A stretch of DNA of 39,793 nt, taken from NCBI GenBank assembly GCA_945861385.1, contig CAMAUI010000033.1, forward strand, positions 1 through 39,793, written 5' to 3'. Below the pieces are notes generated by a model, which saw nothing but the letters and a program-made list of their open reading frames with translations, did no database searches and was not told where the DNA came from. This document shows, in pieces, positions 1 through 7,439 of the stretch (positions are counted from its first letter, which is position 1; every line of letters begins with the position of its first letter). Both the position numbers and the translations under genes were made by a program. The stretch is from Prosthecobacter debontii. Lineage in GTDB: Bacteria > Verrucomicrobiota > Verrucomicrobiia > Chthoniobacterales > Chthoniobacteraceae.

Positions 1-84
1 CGCCGCGAGCGCCCCTGTGTGCGTGGCTCACGCAGGGCGCCCAGAGACACCGGATGCATTCAGCCAGCCATCCGCCCCGAGGTG

Positions 85-153
85 TTTCCGGCGAGTCGCC
101 GGAAACTGCACCCGAGTCGGGTGCTCCACCCGAAAGGGCCGCGCTTTGCGCGG
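85..153. repeat. Cluster of three perfect hairpins
   Basis: Three perfect palindromes lie within 70 bases. 85-105 has 10-bp arms (TTTCCGGCGA / TCGCCGGAAA) around a single G. 108-124 has 8-bp arms (GCACCCGA / TCGGGTGC) around a single G. 139-153 has 6-bp arms (CCGCGC / GCGCGG) around TTT. The first two share the centre CGAGTCG. None is followed by a T run, so simple terminators are unlikely; REP-like elements or protein-binding palindromes are alternatives. Confidence 0.6.
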
Positions 154-199
154 CGTTCCTGCTGTGTGATCGTATAAATCGTATGAGAACCTCCGCCAG

Positions 200-230
200 C
201 AGCGGTGCTCAGAAACTGAGATGCGCCCTT
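200..230 (+). repeat. Dispersed repeat, copy 1
   Basis: This 31-base segment, with core AAACTGAGATGCGCCC at 213-228, recurs almost unchanged (two substitutions and one extra C) on the minus strand at 14942-14973. The core recurs again at 15067-15082. The match extends outward to CAGCGGTGCT at 200-209. All copies are intergenic. Confidence 0.7.
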
Positions 231-361
231 GCCCGTATCCCGTCCGACGCCGGGGTGGACAGGTTCAGCCCGGTTTCAGTAGCCTCGCCCGGCCGGGGAG
301 CGGACGTCATTAGCATCCGTTGTCTGTGTTCATCGAGCGGCGAGAAGCTTGACCCTGCGAT

Positions 362-1297
362 TTGAAAAAAAAGAACGAACAATACCAAGATCTGGCGAAA
401 CCGCTGCGCGCCGCTGTGGGACGACGTGCGGCATCGAAACTGATTCCTGAATCCCGCGGCCTTTCGCCCACGGAACAGCGTAATCCGCGTTCGCGCTCGC
501 TGGGCAAAATGTCCGTGCCCGCAGCCATCCGGCTCATGCTGGGCGAGGATGCGGCGATTCCGGCAGCCCTGCTTTGGGAGGAAAAGAAAATCAGCAAGGC
601 CGTGCAATTCATCGTGCGTGCATTTCGCCGTGGCGGCAGGTTGTTTTATGTCGGGGCCGGCACAAGCGGGCGCCTGGGCGCGCTGGATGCGTGCGAGTGC
701 CCTCCGACTTTCAGCGTTTCCCCGGAGATGGTGCAGGCCATCGTCGCCGGCGGTGATCAATCGCTGAGCGGCGCGCGGGAGGACGCGGAGGACGACATGG
801 CGGGTGGCGCGGAGGCCGTGCGCCGACGCCGCGTATGCCGCGATGACGTGGTGGTCGGCATCGCCGCCAGCGGACGCACCCCGTTCGTGTGGGGCGCGCT
901 GCACGCCGCGCGAAAACTCGGTGCGACCACGATGCTCATTTGCTTCAACCCGAATCTCGTTTTCTCCCGTGGAACGCGGCCCACGCTGCTCATTGCGCCA
1001 AAGATCGGGCCGGAAATCCTGACCGGCTCCACCCGGCTGAAGGCAGGCACCGCCACAAAACTCCTGCTCAATATCCTCACGACGTTGTCCATGGTGCAAA
1101 TGGGGAAGGTGGTCGAAAATCTCATGGTGGACGTGAAGCCGACGAACGCGAAGCTGCGCGACCGTGCCATTCGCATCGTGCAGGAGTTGACCGGTGTTGT
1201 TCGCGAGGTCGCGGAGGACGCCCTCCGGCGCAATGGATGGTCCGTCAAGAATGTGCTCCGTGCGAAGCGCGCCACGAAAAGCGCGGCTTCACGCTGA
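362..1297 (+). CDS. murQ: N-acetylmuramic acid 6-phosphate etherase (MurQ)
   Basis: MurQ cleaves the lactyl ether of MurNAc 6-phosphate to GlcNAc 6-phosphate and D-lactate during cytoplasmic recycling of cell-wall sugars. The SIS-fold family signatures are present: GAGTSGRLGALDACECPPTF at residues 98-117, including the conserved Glu of CECPPTF, and TGSTRLKAGTATK from residue 221. The family N-terminal block (LSPTEQRNP, residues 34-42) means the start must lie upstream of the Met at residue 50, so the TTG at 362 (311 aa) or an in-frame GTG at 416 is used. Family proteins are about 300 aa. No transporter or MurNAc kinase gene adjoins it. It converges with the exbD gene with no gap (stop 1295-1297, opposing stop 1298-1300). 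Function is confidently inferred from motifs; only the start is uncertain. Confidence 0.95.
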   Translation: MKKKNEQYQDLAKPLRAAVGRRAASKLIPESRGLSPTEQRNPRSRSLGKMSVPAAIRLMLGEDAAIPAALLWEEKKISKAVQFIVRAFRRGGRLFYVGAGTSGRLGALDACECPPTFSVSPEMVQAIVAGGDQSLSGAREDAEDDMAGGAEAVRRRRVCRDDVVVGIAASGRTPFVWGALHAARKLGATTMLICFNPNLVFSRGTRPTLLIAPKIGPEILTGSTRLKAGTATKLLLNILTTLSMVQMGKVVENLMVDVKPTNAKLRDRAIRIVQELTGVVREVAEDALRRNGWSVKNVLRAKRATKSAASR

Positions 1298-1714
1298 CTA
1301 CTTCCCGATCTGCTCCGTGAACGCCGCGAGATCGCCCTTCACGCCGGCCTGTTTCAGAATGTCCAGCACCGCGATCACCGCTCCAAACGGGGCGCGCTTG
1401 TCCGTTGCCAGCGCGAGTTTCGGCGGCCTAGGGAGCTTTTGAAGTTCCAGGAGTTCACGGTGCAGTTCCACGAGAGTGACCTTCTTCGCGCCAAGGAAAA
1501 CCTCCTCCTTTTCCGAGATGGAAAGCCGCAGCGCCGCGTCGCCCTGCTCGGCAATCACCGAGCTTTTCGCCTCGGGGAGCTTGATGGTCACGGCCGGCTG
1601 CTCGCTTTTGAACGTCGTGGTGACGATCACGAAAATCAGCAGGATCGCGAAGATATCAATCAGCGAGACGATGATGACCTCCGGCTTGCGGCGGCGGCGC
1701 GGGTAGAAATTCAC
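1298..1714 (-). CDS. exbD: ExbD/TolR-family biopolymer transport protein
   Basis: Inner-membrane partner of ExbB in a proton-driven energiser complex. The protein (138 aa) has a basic cytoplasmic N-terminus (FYPRRRRKPEV), one membrane segment containing the conserved Asp (SLIDIFAILLIFVIVTTTF), and a periplasmic domain, the standard ExbD plan and length. I start it at GTG 1714, which overlaps the exbB stop (GTGA) and is preceded by a good ribosome site, GGAGGAG, about 7 nt upstream. Longer readings to 1771 would lie within exbB and add a non-family N-terminus. It is the last gene of the comB-tonB-tonB-exbB-exbD operon and is probably translationally coupled to exbB. Confidence 0.92.
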   Translation of the reverse strand: MNFYPRRRRKPEVIIVSLIDIFAILLIFVIVTTTFKSEQPAVTIKLPEAKSSVIAEQGDAALRLSISEKEEVFLGAKKVTLVELHRELLELQKLPRPPKLALATDKRAPFGAVIAVLDILKQAGVKGDLAAFTEQIGK

Positions 1715-2403
1715 GCGATCTCCTCCTCCGAGTACGCATGCCCGGAACGCCTCAGCTTTTGGTTGTAGCATTTCGTCAGGAGGCCCGAGATCAGCAGCTC
1801 GAGATCCGCGGCGTGCTGCTCGACGCGCTTGGCCAGCAGACCGTGCGCGATGAGCGTCGGGATTGCGATGCCAATCCCCACGACCGTGGTGCTCAGGGCC
1901 TCGGCGATGCCCTTGGCGATGGTGTGTGGATCCGACTGGTTGGCATTTTCACCAAACGCCCCGAAGACAGCGACGAGCCCGCTCACGGCGCCGAGCAGGC
2001 CGAGCAGCGGCGCAATGCCGATGATGATTTCCAGCACGTGCAACCCGTGTTCGAGCTGCCCCACTTCGTGCCGGGCGACCGTCTGCACGGCGTTCTGATT
2101 CTCGTCCTTCGGCAGATGCATGCCGGAAAGGCCGACCTGCGCGATGCGTGCGAGCGTTGAGTTGTCGCTCCGGGCAAAACGCGAGAGGCGCACGACGGCG
2201 TCGGGCGTGTCGTTTTGCGCGAGGCGCTCGATTTCCTTCTGCAATTCCGGCGACAGCACGAGGTGCCTGCGCAGCGCCAGGCCGCGCAGGAGGATCACGG
2301 TCACCGAGATCACGGAACACGCGAGAAGCGGGATCATGAAAAACCCGCCGTTGAGGAAAAACTGACGGATGTCTTCGAATGAGGCTGCAAGGGTCATGGG
2401 CAT
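1711..2403 (-). CDS. exbB: ExbB/TolQ/MotA-family proton channel protein
   Basis: Proton-channel subunit that pairs with ExbD to drive TonB or Tol work at the outer membrane. The 230-aa protein has an N-terminal membrane segment (residues about 20-40), a cytoplasmic loop, and the family's paired C-terminal helices: IIGIAPLLGLLGAVSGLVAV followed by the block IAEALSTTVVGIGIAIPTL. There is no signal peptide or periplasmic extension, unlike the second ExbB at 35588-36496. It lies 4 nt after the short TonB-like gene and overlaps exbD by 4 nt, so the genes form one transcription unit. A second Met two codons in (2397) could also be the start. Confidence 0.93.
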   Translation of the reverse strand: MPMTLAASFEDIRQFFLNGGFFMIPLLACSVISVTVILLRGLALRRHLVLSPELQKEIERLAQNDTPDAVVRLSRFARSDNSTLARIAQVGLSGMHLPKDENQNAVQTVARHEVGQLEHGLHVLEIIIGIAPLLGLLGAVSGLVAVFGAFGENANQSDPHTIAKGIAEALSTTVVGIGIAIPTLIAHGLLAKRVEQHAADLELLISGLLTKCYNQKLRRSGHAYSEEEIA

Positions 2404-2407
2404 TGGA

Positions 2408-2857
2408 TCAGTAAATTTTGAATGTGAACGGAACCTCGATCTGCCCGTGCGTCAGCGCATTCGGCGGCGGCTTCCCGAACGGGGTTTCGCGCACGAACTT
2501 CTCGCAGAATTTCGCGAACGCGTCGTTCGATGTGTTGTCCGTGACCTTTACGTCGAGCACCTTTGCATCCGCATCGAGCTTGAAAACGACGCTTACACTG
2601 CCGGTTCGGAAGTCATTGAGCAGGGGAGTGGCGGCATCCACCCAACGCGCGGCAAACGCGGTTTTGACCGAGCCGATGTATTCCTCCGCGGGGCTTTTCG
2701 GCTTCGGGGCGGGTTTTCGCTTCACCGGCGGGGCGGGCGTGGGCGTGGGCTTGGGGGTTGAGATCACTTTCGGTCTTGGGGGGCCGAAAATCGAACGGTT
2801 CTGCGCGAATGCCGGCGTGGCAAGCAGGACGAGGATCAGGATGAGGCGGACTGGCAT
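2408..2857 (-). CDS. Short TonB-like periplasmic protein
   Basis: A 149-aa protein with a cleavable signal peptide (LILILVLLATPAFA, then QNRS), a Pro/Lys-rich linker (residues about 27-55) and a C-terminal domain of about 90 residues. That domain matches the TonB/TolA C-terminal type (SVKTAFAARW, VSVVFKLDADAKVLDVKV, ending FTFKIY). The same domain ends the longer neighbour at 2866-4212: both share VT(D/E)NTSN, a Cys and a PPP block before FTF(K/T)IY, so the two are probably tandem paralogues. Because it has a signal peptide rather than an N-terminal membrane anchor, it is probably a soluble periplasmic partner instead of a classic TonB. The gap to exbB is 4 nt. Exact role unknown. Confidence 0.85.
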   Translation of the reverse strand: MPVRLILILVLLATPAFAQNRSIFGPPRPKVISTPKPTPTPAPPVKRKPAPKPKSPAEEYIGSVKTAFAARWVDAATPLLNDFRTGSVSVVFKLDADAKVLDVKVTDNTSNDAFAKFCEKFVRETPFGKPPPNALTHGQIEVPFTFKIY

Positions 2858-2865
2858 GGGTCGTT

Positions 2866-4212
2866 TCAGTAAATGGTGAACGTGAACGTATCCTCGAAGA
2901 CTCCCCCGCGAAGCAACTCCGGCGGCGGTTTGTCAAAATCCGCGAGGGCCTCGAGGAAGGATCGCTCACAGAGCGATGCGTAGGCGGAGTTGGACGTGTT
3001 TTCGGTGACGCTCATGCGGATGAGCTTGCACCGGGCATCAATGGAAAACTTCAGCGTCACCGAGCCCACCGCGATGAGGCTCGCCTGTTTCGGATCACGC
3101 ACATAGTACGTCCAGCGCGATCCCACCGCCTGGTTCAGCGACTTCACGTAGCGTCCCCGTGTGGTCGCCACTGCGTCCACGCCGTTGTCGCCGACCGGCG
3201 CCTTGGCGCCCTCGGTCTTTTTCATTTCCAAATGCGGCGAGTAACCCGGATTGCTTACCGGCATCGGACGGCTGGGATCCTGCGGGTGCTTCGTCGCCAC
3301 AATGACCGACTTTGGTTCCGGGGATGGCAGCGTCGCCGGCTTCCGCACGGGAACCGGGGTGGGCTTCAGCGGCTCCGGCGTGGGCTGCGCTTTTGGTTCC
3401 GGGGGAGGCGGCAGTTCGAGTTTTGGCGGCGTCACGGAAGCCTTCACGAAAAGTGGAATCTCGTCCTCGGCGGGTGATGCAACCTGCCGGAGATTCGGCG
3501 GTGGTGGCTCCTGCTTCGCAATGTCCGCGGGCGGCGGAGGCTTTGGTGGATCGCTCTTCGCCGTCTCGGCGACCTCGGGGATGTTCCCGGCCTTTGCTTT
3601 GTCGAGCGCGTCCTTCTTCACCGGCTTCGGCTTGAATATCGCGGCATCTTCGGCGCCCGGAACTTTCTTCGGGTCGCCGAGCGTGGCCTGCTGATTCTTG
3701 AAATTTATGAATGGCAAATCCTCGCGTCCTTCCTGCGCTGGCAGCGGGCCGTCGCCGGTGCCCTGCTTGCGACTGCCCGCCACGCTGTCCACCCAGCTTT
3801 CCAGCAGCGCGCGCTTGCTCATGTTTTTCTTCTGCGCGAGGCCGTCCACGTCAATGTATTGCCGCCGCAGTTCCTCCGGCAGCGCCGCGAACAGGACTTC
3901 AATCTGCTTCTCCTCCGCGGGTGTCAGCGGTTTGGCGGGTACGGGGGCTGGTGGCGGAGTGGGCGTCACGATGGTGACTTCCAGCCTCCTCTTTTCCGGC
4001 GGGGCTGCCGTGCGCTGGAGCGTGCAGCTCTCGGGCAGGATCGAGAAGCTCACCAGCAGAATGACAAGCAGCGGCCACAGCCACGCGATGAGCATCACCA
4101 GCCCGTGCGCGAGCAGCGCGAACAACACCGCGAGAGGCATCCGCAGACGGTCCGGCAGCGCCACGAAGGCATCGAGCCAGCGGCGGCAAACGGTCGGCGG
4201 CGGTTGGAGCAT
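2866..4212 (-). CDS. Long Pro-rich TonB/TolA-like protein
   Basis: A protein of about 448 aa with an N-terminal cytoplasmic stretch and a hydrophobic anchor (residues about 28-60), then a very long Pro/Lys/Ala-rich periplasmic region. It ends in a TonB-type domain (GRYVKSLNQAVGSRW, then VGSVTLKFSIDARCKLI, ending DTFTFTIY). The single anchor, extended linker and terminal domain fit a TonB or TolA energy transducer spanning the periplasm, powered by the ExbB/ExbD pair downstream. I use ATG 4212. A TTG at 4218 would overlap the comB stop by 4 nt and is an alternative. The hydrophobic region is longer than a single typical helix and may be a hairpin. No outer-membrane receptor gene lies nearby. 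Confidence 0.85.
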   Translation of the reverse strand: MLQPPPTVCRRWLDAFVALPDRLRMPLAVLFALLAHGLVMLIAWLWPLLVILLVSFSILPESCTLQRTAAPPEKRRLEVTIVTPTPPPAPVPAKPLTPAEEKQIEVLFAALPEELRRQYIDVDGLAQKKNMSKRALLESWVDSVAGSRKQGTGDGPLPAQEGREDLPFINFKNQQATLGDPKKVPGAEDAAIFKPKPVKKDALDKAKAGNIPEVAETAKSDPPKPPPPADIAKQEPPPPNLRQVASPAEDEIPLFVKASVTPPKLELPPPPEPKAQPTPEPLKPTPVPVRKPATLPSPEPKSVIVATKHPQDPSRPMPVSNPGYSPHLEMKKTEGAKAPVGDNGVDAVATTRGRYVKSLNQAVGSRWTYYVRDPKQASLIAVGSVTLKFSIDARCKLIRMSVTENTSNSAYASLCERSFLEALADFDKPPPELLRGGVFEDTFTFTIY

Positions 4213-4214
4213 GT

Positions 4215-4919
4215 TCAAAGTGCGCGGATGATGCCGCCAGTCATTACACCGACTGAGTCAAAACGCGAGAGCTGAGCGCACCATTCCACCTGCGCCCGCC
4301 ATCCACGCCCGGCCAGCGACTGGCCATTCCGCGATGCGAGCAGGCCATCCAGCGGCGAGGCAAACGCCCGCGCCGACGCCACGCACGCGCGTGCCGCATC
4401 GGTCAGGCTGGCGCCGGGAAAATGGGAGGCGAGTTCGCCGGCCGCAATCGCATCCTCCAGCGCGAAAGTCTCAAAGGTCCCCGCGCAAACCAGCAGCACG
4501 TTTTCGGTCCCCGCCAGCGCGGCGGCCACCGCGGCCACGTTCAGGAGCGCGCCCACCAGCACGCGCCCCGCCCGCTCGCAGGCCCGCAGCGCCACGGTTC
4601 CATTCGTCGTCGTCGTGATGATCCGCCGCCCGCGCAGCGCCGCGTATTCGAGCGGATTATTCCCGATGTCGAAGCCCTCGATGCGGTCCCCATTCCGCTC
4701 GCCGCCGAGGATTGCGTCCGGCAGTTCGGCGCGCAGCGCGAGCGCCTGCTCGATCGTGGCGGCAGGGTGGATTTCCGCCACGCCGTTTGCGAGCCCGGTG
4801 ATCATCGAGGAAGTCGCCCGCAGCACATCGAAAACCACGCACGTCGTCCCCGCCAAATCGCGGCTTGGCAGGTTTTCAATCTCGGCGGGGTTGAGCGCGG
4901 CATCCAGGATCATCGTCAT
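4215..4919 (-). CDS. comB: 2-phosphosulfolactate phosphatase family (ComB)
   Basis: ComB-family phosphatase; the characterised members hydrolyse 2-phospho-3-sulfolactate to sulfolactate in coenzyme M synthesis, but bacterial homologues are common where no CoM is made, so the real substrate here is uncertain. Family blocks are clear: CVVFDVLRATSSMITGLANG, GGERNG, IEGFDIGNNPLEY and TTTNGTVAL, with C-terminal GRGWRAQVEWCAQ. I start at ATG 4919 (234 aa), which fits the usual family N-terminus; a GTG at 4937 is possible. The same frame stays open upstream to about 5117 with no ATG, discussed under findings. First gene of the operon leading to exbBD; its stop is next to or overlaps the TonB-like start. 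Confidence 0.88.
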   Translation of the reverse strand: MTMILDAALNPAEIENLPSRDLAGTTCVVFDVLRATSSMITGLANGVAEIHPAATIEQALALRAELPDAILGGERNGDRIEGFDIGNNPLEYAALRGRRIITTTTNGTVALRACERAGRVLVGALLNVAAVAAALAGTENVLLVCAGTFETFALEDAIAAGELASHFPGASLTDAARACVASARAFASPLDGLLASRNGQSLAGRGWRAQVEWCAQLSRFDSVGVMTGGIIRAL

Positions 4920-5357
4920 GGATTTCGTGGAGATCACGCGCCGCGCTGGCGAGAAAAACCTCTTGCGGTCGGAGAATCGGCCGATGGGGAGGTCTCGTTG
5001 GCCGACGTGGAAGTGAACTGAACCAGCATCCCCAGGAGCGCGCTTGCCGATGGAGTGCAGCACGAAGCCAGGGAAATGGTGCGCGACGAAATCCAGACAG
5101 TTTCCGGCACCATTCCAGATGCTGAATCAATTTCGGGGGTTTTTCCAGCGATGCGCGTAACTTCGTCCAGTTCTCCTTCCCCTGAAGCGGGCACGGTCGG
5201 CTGAGGCTGTTCTCCGAGCACTTGAACGGATCGGCGAGGGCGTAGTGTTCAAGCTGAAGCATGAGCAGGGGCGTCGCGGAGATTGCCGTTGCAGTGGCTT
5301 TAGACGGGATTGCGAATCCGGCTTTCCAACCGACAATACTCTCGACACCCTCTTGCC
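4920..5357. other. Gene-poor junction before the helicase island
   Basis: About 440 bases between comB (-) and the island's first gene (+). No complete gene was found. On the minus strand the comB frame is open back to a stop near 5117, reading through WNGAGN and HFHVGQ, but with no ATG; this could be a comB extension or a gene remnant. Promoters for both divergent units should lie here. No direct repeat shared with the island's right edge was found by eye. Confidence 0.4.
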
Positions 5358-7427
5358 ATGCCTCTCGCCGAATGGGAATCGCGATTCGATGTCGCGCTGC
5401 GTGAGATCCCGGACAGCCAGCGAGGAAAGGCCGGCGCTGTGTTGCCGGTGATTCCTGCTCGCGATGAATGGGAACGCTTCGTCGCCGTGATTCGGCGGGA
5501 ATGGTGGCGATGGGATTGGGTGTTCACGCTCAAGCCCGCGTGCATGGTCGTGCTCTACGACGGAGTTGCTTTCTACAACTACAAGAGCGGTGCGTTTTGG
5601 AATGGATTTGATGAGGTCGTGGGCACGCCGGAAAATCGGGGAGGTATCCAGACGGAAATCAACCACCGCTACACACAAGCGGCCTCGTGTTTCAGTTTGC
5701 GCGTGGAGCACGGGAATTTTGTTGGTTCAGCGGTGGCGCATATCGGCGTTCCGATCTCGATGTGGGATGGATTCCTTCACGTTTGCGAATGGGCGCTCTG
5801 GACGGATGGATGGGACGGGTTGAACGATGAAGGGTGGCGTGCAGCGATGGGGCACCGGCTTGGCGGGCAGGTTCGATTGATCAGATTCTTGGTGGAGAAC
5901 CGGCACACGGCGACGCAGTTCATCCGCGAGATGCTGGAAGCCCGCCGCATACTTGGTGAAGATCGCAACCTGACGGTGAGCGGCATTGCCCAAGCGTCTA
6001 TCCTGCGCCCGGAGTATTTCGACGAGGTGCCGGAAACTGCGGATTTTCTGCGGCCCGATGATCCTGAATCGCTGTTTGCGGATCGTGGACGACTGGCGTG
6101 GAGCGAGGAGCGGCAGACGATCTCCCTCCATCTTCCGCCGGTGAGCCGCGATTCGCTGCCGGCGGTTTGGAAGCTCGGCGAGTGTGAGCAGCCAGCCGCA
6201 GCAACGGTATTGGATTTCCAGATCAACGGCGGAGCATTTGCCAAAACTCTACGCCTCGAACTCGCCGCGAACGGCAGCCAGACACAGCAGCGCGTCAACG
6301 GCATTGACGGCTTTGCGCTCTACGACGAGGCGAGATCGCGATTCGTGAATCACGATCGGGATTTGCTTCCGGTTTCGCAATACACGCTGATCTCCCGGCG
6401 GCGTCTCGATCCCCAACTCGATGGATGGCAGCACGACCCGGAATCGCCGTGTATCGATCTCGAATCCCAACTCACCGACGGCACGCCGATTTTCCTCACA
6501 AAACTCTTTGCCGAGTCACGACGGCCAAAGCTGAAAATCGGTGATGGCGACTGGATTCACTTCGCACAGCGGCGGACTGTCGCGTTGAGAATTTTTTGCG
6601 GCAACAATCAGGCGACGGCAGCCCTTTTGTCGGTGACGGCAGACAGGACAGTTCGCACGGAGTTGTTGCCGCGGCCATTTCTCGAAGTGCCGCTGAGCCT
6701 CGTGCGGGACGACGATATTCCTGCGGAGTTCACCGTGTTTCTCGACGGTCAGCCAGCGCGGGGCAAGTGGGTCACGTTTCAATACGACCCGCCCAATGCC
6801 ACAGAGGAAAACGCGGAACGCGCGTTCTGTTTCTGGCGTTGGGATGAATTGCAAACTCCGCACCCGCCGAACTGGTTTGGCCGGCACGCTCTCCATGTTC
6901 AATCCCGCCGGCTCGGACGCTTGATGTTTGGTTCTCTGACGGAACGCCGGTTCGAGTTGTTGCCGCCGAGGCCGGGCAATTTTTGGCCGACTGCTTGGGG
7001 CGACTACATGGCGTGGGTGCTCCTTTCTCAAGTGCAGGACGACGCGACGTGGGAGGAAGTCCGTATCGCTCGCGAAGCCGTGACTATGTTCGCGAGGGTG
7101 AATTTGAACTTCGTCTATTACCAAATTCGGAAGTTGGAGCGGCACGGCTTCCTCGTCGCGCGCGGGCATCGTTATCAGAGTTTCCGCAGCAAAATCATAT
7201 TTGCGAAGGTTCCGAGCGGTGCCTACGGCGGCGAGTATTGCGGGCTGACTTCGGCGTTGTATGAAGTCGTTCAGAAATCCCCGCCGCTCAGCATCACGGT
7301 TGCGCCCTCGGAAGCAGGCCATCCCGCCAAACTGCGCATCGAATGGGCGCAACGTGATCGCGATGACGTGCGGAATGCCTGCCAGCGAAACGGCATTGAA
7401 GTCGTGCAAAGGCTTTGGAGACGCTGA
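5358..7427 (+). CDS. Unrecognised 689-aa protein, first gene of helicase island
   Basis: I do not recognise this family. ATG 5358 opens a frame (MPLAEWESRF) of 689 codons; a TTG at 5310 would add 16 residues. There is no signal peptide or membrane segment, so it is probably cytoplasmic. The N-terminal third is rich in Trp and aromatics with alternating hydrophobic and charged helices (residues about 120-215). The middle (about 250-510) looks beta-rich. Residues about 560-610 (REAVTMFARVNLNFVYYQIR, then KLERHGFL) resemble a winged helix, a DNA-binding fold. It lies 12 nt upstream of the DruE-like helicase and in the same direction, so the two are very likely co-transcribed and act together. 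By position it could be a Druantia accessory subunit, but I saw no sequence signature of the known ones. No catalytic motif was seen. Confidence 0.8.
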   Translation: MPLAEWESRFDVALREIPDSQRGKAGAVLPVIPARDEWERFVAVIRREWWRWDWVFTLKPACMVVLYDGVAFYNYKSGAFWNGFDEVVGTPENRGGIQTEINHRYTQAASCFSLRVEHGNFVGSAVAHIGVPISMWDGFLHVCEWALWTDGWDGLNDEGWRAAMGHRLGGQVRLIRFLVENRHTATQFIREMLEARRILGEDRNLTVSGIAQASILRPEYFDEVPETADFLRPDDPESLFADRGRLAWSEERQTISLHLPPVSRDSLPAVWKLGECEQPAAATVLDFQINGGAFAKTLRLELAANGSQTQQRVNGIDGFALYDEARSRFVNHDRDLLPVSQYTLISRRRLDPQLDGWQHDPESPCIDLESQLTDGTPIFLTKLFAESRRPKLKIGDGDWIHFAQRRTVALRIFCGNNQATAALLSVTADRTVRTELLPRPFLEVPLSLVRDDDIPAEFTVFLDGQPARGKWVTFQYDPPNATEENAERAFCFWRWDELQTPHPPNWFGRHALHVQSRRLGRLMFGSLTERRFELLPPRPGNFWPTAWGDYMAWVLLSQVQDDATWEEVRIAREAVTMFARVNLNFVYYQIRKLERHGFLVARGHRYQSFRSKIIFAKVPSGAYGGEYCGLTSALYEVVQKSPPLSITVAPSEAGHPAKLRIEWAQRDRDDVRNACQRNGIEVVQRLWRR

Positions 7428-7439
7428 TAACACCCACTC

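Larger units (their letters stand above)
1..361. other. Gene-poor leading segment with hairpins
   Basis: No convincing gene lies in this stretch. The open frames that cross it are Arg/Pro/Ser-rich and resemble no family. It holds three short perfect hairpins (85-153) and one copy of a repeat found again near 14942-15082 (200-230). The region lies directly upstream of murQ and probably contains its promoter, but no clear -35/-10 pair can be pointed out. Confidence 0.5.

Noticed and set aside
209..1099. 296-aa minus-strand open frame over murQ
   Set aside because: Antisense to the well-marked MurQ; no family features.
5310..5338. TTGCGA with 17-nt spacing to ACAATA as promoter of the helicase island
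   Set aside because: The -35 half is fair but the -10 half matches the consensus poorly; not enough to call.
5120..5357. Direct repeats (att sites) at the island edges
   Set aside because: By-eye comparison of 5064-5357 with 13466-13743 found no shared sequence longer than background; no integrase gene and no tRNA at either edge.
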